In this document: in pieces, positions 16,099-22,375 of the stretch
How positions within the stretch are numbered: position 1 is the first letter of the stretch
Layout: the number at the start of each line of letters is the position of its first letter
Assembly: GCA_021775855.1 (NCBI GenBank)
Contig: JAJFGZ010000030.1
Coordinates: forward strand, 1-32,105
Origin: Hyphomicrobiales bacterium
GTDB lineage: Bacteria > Pseudomonadota > Alphaproteobacteria > Rhizobiales > NORP267
Reading direction: 5' to 3'
DNA length: 32,105 bases
Made by a program: the position numbers and the translations under genes
The notes under the pieces: model-generated
The model's input: only the letters and a program-made list of their open reading frames with translations
Databases searched by the model: none
What the model was told of the DNA's origin: nothing

Positions 16099-17880
16099 TC
16101 AGGCTGCCTGGATCTGAAGGAGGTAATTGTCCACTTCGGATTTCAACATCGTCCCCTGCCTGGAAAGTTCCTCCGCCGCAGACGTGACCTGACTGGATGC
16201 CGTACCGGTTTCCTGTGAAGCCTCGGTCACGCCGGCAATACTGGCTGAAACCTCGCTGGTCCCCGCTGCAGCTTCGGTCACATTGCGGGCAATCTCTTGA
16301 GTCGCAGCACCCTGCTCCTCCATCGCGGCGGCGATCGCAGTAGACGTCTCATCAATCTGATTGATAACTTCGCCGATTGTCCCGATCGAGGTGACAGCTT
16401 CTCCGGTCGCGGCCTGAATCTCCTTGACCAACTGATCAATTCCCTCAGTGGCCTTTGTCGTCTCGGTCGCCAGCGCCTTGACTTCGCTTGCGACGACGGC
16501 AAATCCCTTGCCTGCCTCGCCGGCACGCGCTGATTCAATTGTTGCGTTCAGCGCCAGAAGGTTGGTCTGCTCGGCAATGTCGGAGATCATTGCTATGACC
16601 TCGCCGACCTTGTCTGCTGTCTGCGCGAGCGCGTTCACCTGGGCGGAAGTCGCCGATACATCCTCAACCGCTTTCTTAGCGGTTTCTGACGCTTGGATTA
16701 TTTGCTGGTTGATCTCACCTATCGAACTGGACATTTCTTCGGTTGCCGCAGACACGCTATTCACGTTAGCCGAGGCCTGATCAGAGGCTGCTGCCACGGC
16801 GTTCGCCTGGCTGCTCGTCTCTTCCGCGATACTCGACATGGATTGGGCGGTGGTTTGCAGCTCTGCCGACGCCGAAGATACGGTATCGACAATACTTCCT
16901 ATTTTGGAAACGAATTCACTCGTCGCAGTTGCGATTACCGCCTGGCGCTCTTCTTCCACCTGGCGTTTTTCATCCTGCTCTTGCTCGAGTTGCCTGGACC
17001 GGATCAGATTTTCCCGGAACGTGGCATAAGCCGTAGCGACAGCGCCGATTTCGTCTTCATTGTGAATCTCAAGTTCAACCGACACATCACCCGAAATTAG
17101 GGCGTCGATGCCGGAGACAACTTCTTCAAGTGGGCGCGAGATACTTCTTGTGACCAGCAGATAGGAAGCACCTATTCCAATAACGATTGCGGCGAGCGAC
17201 ATGGAGATCATCAGCACAAGGGCAAATTTCTCATCAGCTTCAGCTCTGTGCGCGGCTTGCTCAGTGAATTTTTCCACTTCGAAGAGTAGTTCCTCTAACC
17301 CGGTGATTAGTATATTTTGTTCAACTTCAATTTTTGCAAACCGGTCATGGGCCAGTCTGGGGTTGCGCGCGGCGAGCAGATCCAATGCCTGGTTGGCTTC
17401 GCCGTCATACGTTTTGTGTTCTTGGCTAAGTTTTTCTATTTCTTCCCCGACCGTTGAAAATTCTTCGAGCGCTTCCGCAGTCGTTGCATTTTCGAATGCA
17501 TTCTGGGCAATCGCGGCGACTTCTTCAAACTCTGTCTCGATCTTAACGGTCAATTCTTCAAATTCCTGAACCGCGTGTTCGAACTCGGCCTCGGCGTCGA
17601 AATCTTCAACCATTTCCGCTCCTGTGCGGAAAGCCATCTCCAGATTGACCGCCTGTTCGAGTTGATGAAGAGTTATTTTTGTCAGGCCCTCCGTAAGAGG
17701 CAAGTCTCTCTCCGTAATGCCCTCGATTTCGCCGCCAATCTTGTTCATCTGCCATATGCCCGCCCCCGCAACAGTCGCGAGCAGAAACAGGCAGAAGCCT
17801 ACAAGACCGAAAATCTTGGTACTGATTTTCATCGATCCACCGGAGCGGGAGGGGAGCATTTTACCTAAATCCAGTTTCAT
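16099..17880 (-). CDS. Methyl-accepting chemotaxis protein
   Basis: This 593-residue chemoreceptor has an N-terminal membrane helix (IFGLVGFCLFLLATVAGAGIW), a periplasmic four-helix region of about 190 residues rich in Glu (no PAS or Cache domain seen), a second membrane helix (FALVLMISMSLAAIVIGIGASYLL), a HAMP domain (SRSISRPLEEVVSGID onward), and a signalling domain with the highly conserved hairpin tip (IAEQTNLLALNATIESARAGEAGKGFAVVASEVK). No C-terminal CheR-tether pentapeptide is seen. The ligand is unknown. An in-frame codon at 17955 would place a perfect CtrA box almost at the start, so ATG 17880 (MKLDLGKML) or ATG 17832 (MKISTKIFG) is preferred. It lies 1.6 kb from cheR. Confidence 0.93.
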   Translation of the reverse strand: MKLDLGKMLPSRSGGSMKISTKIFGLVGFCLFLLATVAGAGIWQMNKIGGEIEGITERDLPLTEGLTKITLHQLEQAVNLEMAFRTGAEMVEDFDAEAEFEHAVQEFEELTVKIETEFEEVAAIAQNAFENATTAEALEEFSTVGEEIEKLSQEHKTYDGEANQALDLLAARNPRLAHDRFAKIEVEQNILITGLEELLFEVEKFTEQAAHRAEADEKFALVLMISMSLAAIVIGIGASYLLVTRSISRPLEEVVSGIDALISGDVSVELEIHNEDEIGAVATAYATFRENLIRSRQLEQEQDEKRQVEEERQAVIATATSEFVSKIGSIVDTVSSASAELQTTAQSMSSIAEETSSQANAVAAASDQASANVNSVSAATEEMSSSIGEINQQIIQASETAKKAVEDVSATSAQVNALAQTADKVGEVIAMISDIAEQTNLLALNATIESARAGEAGKGFAVVASEVKALATETTKATEGIDQLVKEIQAATGEAVTSIGTIGEVINQIDETSTAIAAAMEEQGAATQEIARNVTEAAAGTSEVSASIAGVTEASQETGTASSQVTSAAEELSRQGTMLKSEVDNYLLQIQAA

Positions 17881-17963
17881 CGAGAGTGCCCTTTGCGTTG
17901 CATTGGGCGCCCAATCAGGCACCCGGGTGAAAATCGGATCCAACTGAATATCCAAAAGTGAGG

Positions 17964-17978
17964 TTAATTTCGATTTAA
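17964..17978 (-). promoter_or_regulatory. Perfect CtrA box upstream of the chemoreceptor gene
   Basis: TTAA-TTTCGAT-TTAA matches the TTAA-N7-TTAA CtrA consensus exactly. It lies 84 bases upstream of the preferred chemoreceptor start (17880), a distance suited to a -35-located CtrA site plus a short leader. It supports cell-cycle-timed expression of the receptor. The surrounding DNA is A/T-rich, which raises the odds of a chance match. Confidence 0.65.
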
Positions 17979-18356
17979 TTTACACCAAAGTTATTTACAG
18001 ACAGGATCGATCCGTCAGTGCACGGTTGGAATCCGCCAGCTTTGCAGCAACTTTAAATTTATTCGGCCCGATCAGATTGACGTGCGAGACGGCCGGTGCC
18101 TTCAAGAGTGTGGTCAGGTCAGAGACCAGTATTTGCGGCTGTAAAAGCGTTTTGGATGACGCGATGAGGCGCTTGATTGCCTTATTTGGTTGCCGAAATA
18201 CGGGCGTCCAGGAACATTCTATAGTATTTTGTTGTCGTCAAAACGATCCCATAGTCCGTTCGGCAAGCTCGCCTCACAACTGGGGCAACAGGTGCACGCC
18301 CCATCTTTTCCCATATCAAACGATGCGATGAATATGGCCAAAATTCAGGCCGAAAA

Positions 18357-18773
18357 ATGCCTCTTGTTCAAGAGTTTAGATCGCTTGAAGGGTCATGGCA
18401 GACCCCGACGAATGATGTGGGTAGTGCCCTCTGCTACATCGTAGTCGACACGAAAGCGATTTTGGTCAATTTCGACGACCGCCAAACCATTGCAACCGAG
18501 GCGAGCCTGGAGCTTGTCGACGCCCTGCCAGAGCGCCGCGCTGGCAGGGCGTCCGCGTTTGTGAGCCAAGAATATCTTCGAAGCACAGAGGCCTTCAGAG
18601 CCATTTGTGCAAGGGAAAACTTCTTTGGAAATCATCGCTTCAAAAAGCCGAAAGGCTTGCGGATTGGAAGGTATGATTTCATCAGGATTGTAACACATTT
18701 AATGGCTTTTCTGTTTGACCCTCAAAGACTTTCGCATGCAATCGATGAAGGCATGTGCTCTATATCGTTGTGA
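18357..18773 (+). CDS. Doubtful hypothetical protein
   Basis: An open frame of 138 codons on the plus strand gives a protein of mixed composition with no motif I recognise, no signal peptide and no clear ribosome binding site before its ATG. The minus strand over 18393-18698 is also open (101 codons) and its second half has comparably gene-like codon use. At most one is real, and both may be decayed coding sequence. A perfect 13-bp inverted repeat sits inside both frames. I report it only so the stretch is not left blank. Confidence 0.2.
   Translation: MPLVQEFRSLEGSWQTPTNDVGSALCYIVVDTKAILVNFDDRQTIATEASLELVDALPERRAGRASAFVSQEYLRSTEAFRAICARENFFGNHRFKKPKGLRIGRYDFIRIVTHLMAFLFDPQRLSHAIDEGMCSISL
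18519..18553. repeat. Perfect 13-bp inverted repeat
   Basis: The arms GACGCCCTGCCAG (18519-18531) and CTGGCAGGGCGTC (18541-18553) are exact complements separated by nine bases. The stem is G/C-rich and very stable. No T-run follows on either side. It lies in the decayed region next to the recombinase remnant, so it could be an element end, a recombination site or an old terminator. Confidence 0.6.
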
Positions 18774-18783
18774 GACCCGTACG

Positions 18784-19214
18784 CTAATTTGTGAACTTAT
18801 TTTCGCAACGGCACAAGTTGGTCTTGGCTTTGAAACGCTGCGGATTAGTTGCGCAATTCCAACGAGCTGGCCTTATGGCGGCTTTGGCATTCTGATATGC
18901 TACGACGGGGGCGGCGGCGAACGCGGCCAGCCTCATAAAGAAACTTCTTCTATCATTCATCGCCGGGATTCTCTTGAAGATCTGCGCGCACCTGTTCGTC
19001 AAATTCTTGGCAATATCGTCTGGATCCAGGAAATATCGGAACGCGCCCTTCCCTTCGAGATCACACACATTTTAGATCAGGTGTGGCAATGACCTCCCAA
19101 GACGACCAATCTGCCACACAGTCAGCGCCCCACCAGCTTCCAGGCAGTTCGGGAGCCTGTCGCGCTCAAATCGATTTGATCGACAGTTGAGATGCGAGTG
19201 AATCCGAATTTCAT
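18784..19214 (-). pseudogene. Degraded serine recombinase (resolvase/invertase)
   Basis: Three fragments in different frames, in the correct order, resemble a Tn3-resolvase/Pin-type serine recombinase. Fragment one starts at ATG 19214: MKFGFTRISTVDQ, matching the YARVST-x-x-Q start with the catalytic serine. Fragment two, in another frame, gives GGALTVWQIGRLGRSLPHLI, matching LVVWKLDRLGRSLRHLI (Asp to Gly), then hits a stop at 19072. Fragment three, from about 19066, gives DLEGKGAFRYFLD and later RRSFFMRLAAFAA, matching the LxxxGIxFRSL and FFxxLxAFAEFER regions. Segments between fragments one and two are missing. At least two frameshifts and a stop make it non-functional. It marks past mobile-element activity beside the che operon. 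Confidence 0.8.
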
Positions 19215-19452
19215 GAAAATTTACAACGAGGTTTTGCGACGAGCAAGCCTTTGAAATCATCTATTCCGACAGGAAAATGCAGTAAAAACCGCAATTGGCG
19301 ACGGAATTTCGAATCACGCGATACGGCGCATCATCAAGCTGAAATCAGAACCACGATTACAGGAAACCCCGGCAAGTTCACAATCGAACTCCCAATAGGC
19401 GATCGTAAAATACTGTTCTGTGATTGTCTTCGAGACCTGTGTGGGATGCTGC

Positions 19453-20340
19453 CTAAGCCGCACCCGACATTGCCGGCCTCGCGGCAAATACCGGGCGATC
19501 AATATTGCTTGCACCTACGGCAGGCCCGGCACTGGCTATTTCGTAGAGGCCGCGTTTCCCGGAAACCGATTTGTATTTATCAGACAAGCCAATGATCGTC
19601 TCAGCCGCGCCCAATACGAGGTAGCTTTGTGGGTCCATCTGCGCTGCGATCCGGTCGAGGACCTGGGATTTGGTCGGTTGGTCAAAATAGATCAACACGT
19701 TGCGGCAGAACACGATGTCAAATTTTCCGAGCGCGGAAAATCCATCCAGCAAATTGAATTCCCGGTAGTTCACCATGGCGCGGATGGCGGAATCGATCTG
19801 CCACATATCCCCGACCTGAGTAAAATAGTCGACCAACATATTGATCGGCAGCCCACGTTGCACTTCAAACTGGCTGTATAGACCAGTTTTAGCCTTTTCC
19901 AGAACCTCTGGCGAAATGTCCGTGCCCAGGATCTCGATTTTCCACCCGGCGAGGCGCTCTGACATTTCCTTGAGACAGATGGCCAGCGAGTACGGCTCCT
20001 GGCCGGTGGACGCCGCGGAACACCAGATCCTCAACCGTTTGGTCGCGGCCCGCGTTTTCAGAATTTCCGGCATCATGGTCTCGGTAAAATTCAGGAACGG
20101 CAATTTGTCGCGGAAGAAGAATGATTCATTCGTCGTCATTGCCTCCACAACTTCGGACTTGACCCCGGTACTGCCAGGTAACCGCATCTTGGCCACCAAT
20201 TCTCCTACCGACGCCAGGCCATGGCGCCGCGCGATCGGCATCAACCGGCTTTCCAACAAATAATCCTTGTCGCCCGTCAGGACGAGACCGGATTGTTCCT
20301 TGAGAACGCCATATAGTAAATCACGGTCTTGCGGGGTCAT
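19453..20340 (-). CDS. cheR: Chemoreceptor glutamate methyltransferase CheR
   Basis: CheR methylates receptor glutamates with S-adenosylmethionine for adaptation. The 295-residue protein has the N-terminal helical domain, MTTNESFFFRD (68-78), the SAM-binding WCSAASTGQEPYSLA (106-120), ILGTDISPEVLEKAKTG, and FCRNVLIYFD. An extra C-terminal tail of about 20 residues (Ala/Pro-rich) follows the family core. Its start overlaps the cheB stop by 4 bases, so it is the last, coupled gene of the che operon. Downstream lies the decayed recombinase region. Confidence 0.97.
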   Translation of the reverse strand: MTPQDRDLLYGVLKEQSGLVLTGDKDYLLESRLMPIARRHGLASVGELVAKMRLPGSTGVKSEVVEAMTTNESFFFRDKLPFLNFTETMMPEILKTRAATKRLRIWCSAASTGQEPYSLAICLKEMSERLAGWKIEILGTDISPEVLEKAKTGLYSQFEVQRGLPINMLVDYFTQVGDMWQIDSAIRAMVNYREFNLLDGFSALGKFDIVFCRNVLIYFDQPTKSQVLDRIAAQMDPQSYLVLGAAETIIGLSDKYKSVSGKRGLYEIASAGPAVGASNIDRPVFAARPAMSGAA

Positions 20341-21500
20341 CCGAATTTGCCTCCAAGGATTGACGCAGTACGTACACTTAACTCGTTGAGCGGAAGAACG
20401 GCGGCGCAGACACCGCGTTTGGCAACCGCCCCCGGCATGCCCCAGACAACGGAGGTTTCCTCATCCTGGGCAATGATATTTCCGCCATTCATAACGATCG
20501 TTTCGGATCCATCGGCACCATCATCCCCCATCCCGGTGAGGATGACACCGAGCACAGCGCTGCGGTAAATTTCGGAGACTGACTTGAACAATGGATTGAC
20601 GGCCGGCTTGCAAAAATTGACCATCGGTCCGTCTTCGAGGGCGATCCGCGCGCCGGCACCTTCCGGTTTCAACACCATGTGCCGCCCGCCGGGGGCGACG
20701 TATAGCTGGCCAGGATTGAGCACTTCGCCATCCACTCCCTCGCCCGATTTTAACCCCGTCTGCTCGCCAAGTTGGCCAGCCAGCAAGGCTGTAAATGTTG
20801 CCGGCATATGTTGCGTAAGCAGCACGGGCAATTGCCGCATTGCGCTGACGAGGCTGGGCGTCAGGAAATCGCGCAGCGCGCTCGGACCGCCGGTCGAACA
20901 ACCGATCGCCAAAACCCTGGGTTTGACGTGTTGTATGGGGCGGAGGCTGAATTCAGTTGGGGGCGCCTTGGCCACCACTGCCGGTCTCGAGATCCTGGTA
21001 ACATCTGCGGGCTGTCGAGAATTTCTGGCCGAAACCCTGGCTCCACGGGTCGCCTGCCCGCCAAGGGCATGTACCTTTCTGACAAGTTCACAGCGAAACT
21101 CCACCGAGGTTGTAACACCGTGGTTGCCGGCGGGTTTCGGGATATAGTCTTTGGCACCGAGCGCCAGGGCTTTGAGGCTGATTTTGGCGTTGCGCTCAGT
21201 CAGCGTCGAGGCCATGACAACTGATAAATCCGGCTTCAACGCCAGAATTTTGGGCAGCGCCTCCATGCCATCCATTTCGGGCATTTCGATATCCAGGACC
21301 ACCAGGTCGGGGTCCGATTTCAGAATATCATTGACGGCAAGCAACCCGTTTCTGTGGGACGCTACAACATCGATCCCGTCTTCTGCAGACAGCCAACGCG
21401 ACAGCAAGCCCCGGATGACGACGGAATCGTCGACCACCATGACTCTGATATTATTATGGGATGCGGCGGGAGATGCCGCCAGGGACTCTGAAACACTCAT
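20337..21500 (-). CDS. cheB: Chemoreceptor methylesterase/response regulator CheB
   Basis: CheB demethylates (and can deamidate) receptors when phosphorylated by CheA. From ATG 21500 it has 387 residues: a receiver domain with the VVDDS acidic pair and phosphoacceptor Asp70 (LVVLDIEMPEMDGMEALP), a linker of about 60 residues, and the methylesterase domain with catalytic Ser202 (GCSTGGPSALR), His231 (TQHMP) and Asp327 (TGMGDDGADG). A TTG at 21512 could add four residues but directly abuts the cheY stop. Four-base overlap with cheR downstream and a 12-base gap from cheY show an operon. Confidence 0.97.
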   Translation of the reverse strand: MSVSESLAASPAASHNNIRVMVVDDSVVIRGLLSRWLSAEDGIDVVASHRNGLLAVNDILKSDPDLVVLDIEMPEMDGMEALPKILALKPDLSVVMASTLTERNAKISLKALALGAKDYIPKPAGNHGVTTSVEFRCELVRKVHALGGQATRGARVSARNSRQPADVTRISRPAVVAKAPPTEFSLRPIQHVKPRVLAIGCSTGGPSALRDFLTPSLVSAMRQLPVLLTQHMPATFTALLAGQLGEQTGLKSGEGVDGEVLNPGQLYVAPGGRHMVLKPEGAGARIALEDGPMVNFCKPAVNPLFKSVSEIYRSAVLGVILTGMGDDGADGSETIVMNGGNIIAQDEETSVVWGMPGAVAKRGVCAAVLPLNELSVRTASILGGKFG

Positions 21501-21512
21501 ACTTGACAACAA

Positions 21513-21878
21513 TCAAACTAAACCAATTTCGGTAAACTTGGCTTCGACAATTTCCTTGTCGAAGGGCTTCATGATGTATTCGTTGGCGCCCGAGCGCATC
21601 GCTTTCATGATATGCGACACATCATTCTCCGTCGTACAGAATACAACTTTCGGGTCTTTGCCGCCGTCTTCCTGACGCAGCGCGATCAGAAACTCCATGC
21701 CGTCCATCACTGGCATATTCCAGTCCAGCAGAATCACATCGGGCATCTCTTGCCGACATTTGTCGAGCGCTTCCTGGCCGTCAGCAGCCTCGTCAGCACT
21801 AAAATTCAGGTCTTCCAGAATCCGCCTGGCAACTTTGCGGATTACATTGCTATCATCGACGATGAGGCAGGTCTTCAT
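21513..21878 (-). CDS. cheY: Chemotaxis response regulator CheY
   Basis: A stand-alone receiver of 121 residues. The acidic pair Asp8/Asp9, phosphoacceptor Asp52 (VILLDWNMPVMDGMEFL), the Thr of FCTTEND and the Lys of YIMKPFD are all present, so it should be phosphorylated by CheA and bind the motor switch. ILLDWNMPVMDG is typical of chemotaxis CheYs. It lies between cheW and cheB in the che operon. A second receiver is fused to CheA in the same operon, which may compete for phosphoryl groups. Confidence 0.95.
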   Translation of the reverse strand: MKTCLIVDDSNVIRKVARRILEDLNFSADEAADGQEALDKCRQEMPDVILLDWNMPVMDGMEFLIALRQEDGGKDPKVVFCTTENDVSHIMKAMRSGANEYIMKPFDKEIVEAKFTEIGLV

Positions 21879-21916
21879 ACTTATTCCTCCAAACGGGCAG
21901 ACGCCCGGACTCTAAT

Positions 21917-22375
21917 TCAGGCTGCCAGCGGAGCGCTCGTCAGATCGAGCACCCGTTCCACATCCAGCACTACAAGCAATTGTCCTTCAAGCCGGTAAAC
22001 GCCACTCGATACCAGAGCCCAATGCGGTTCCAGGTTTGCAGGGTTCGGCTCCTGATCGGAAGGCTTCAGCCGCAACACTTCACCGACGGAATCGATAAGA
22101 AAACCGTATGATTCATTCTTGTATTCTATTCCAACAGACATAAAGGACTGGCCCGGCTCGCGGTCCGGAAGATCAAGCCGCCGGCGCATATCGATGGCCG
22201 TCACAATGCGCCCCCGCAAATTGAGGACACCCGCTATCTCGCTGTTGGATAGAGGTACTTTTGTCATGTTTTCCGGGATAAATACATCCTGGACACGGTT
22301 GATCGGTAGCCCGAACAACTGACCATCAATTTCCATGGTCATGTATTCAATGGAATTTGTTTCAAGATTACTCAT
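21917..22375 (-). CDS. cheW: Chemotaxis coupling protein CheW
   Basis: CheW links receptors to CheA. The 152-residue protein is a single CheW/SH3-like domain: FGLPINRVQDVF, LRGRIVTAIDMRRRLDLP (the conserved NLRGRI/V-xPxxDLR region), YGFLIDSVGEVLRL, and VYRLEGQLLVVLDVERVL at the end. The start overlaps the cheA stop by 4 bases, giving coupled, near-equimolar translation as expected for signalling arrays. Confidence 0.96.
   Translation of the reverse strand: MSNLETNSIEYMTMEIDGQLFGLPINRVQDVFIPENMTKVPLSNSEIAGVLNLRGRIVTAIDMRRRLDLPDREPGQSFMSVGIEYKNESYGFLIDSVGEVLRLKPSDQEPNPANLEPHWALVSSGVYRLEGQLLVVLDVERVLDLTSAPLAA

Larger units (their letters stand above)
17979..19452. other. Gene-poor, decayed region between chemoreceptor and cheR
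   Basis: This 1.47-kb stretch holds no intact recognisable gene. It contains a broken serine recombinase (18784-19214), a 13-bp-stem hairpin (18519-18553) and one open frame of unknown status (18357-18773). From about 18240 down to 18006 the minus strand is also open for about 78 codons with no good start codon. No flanking direct repeats or intact insertion-sequence ends were recognised. It looks like the remnant of an inserted element. Confidence 0.6.

Noticed and set aside
17881..17955. N-terminal extension of the chemoreceptor to 17955
   Set aside because: It would put a perfect CtrA box 9 bases before the start codon, and the added residues do not resemble receptor N-termini.
18784..18960. 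A 58-residue protein starting MNDRRSFFMRLAAFAAAPVV read as a Tat-exported peptide
   Set aside because: The apparent twin-arginine signal is better explained as part of the degraded serine recombinase, in order with the two upstream fragments.
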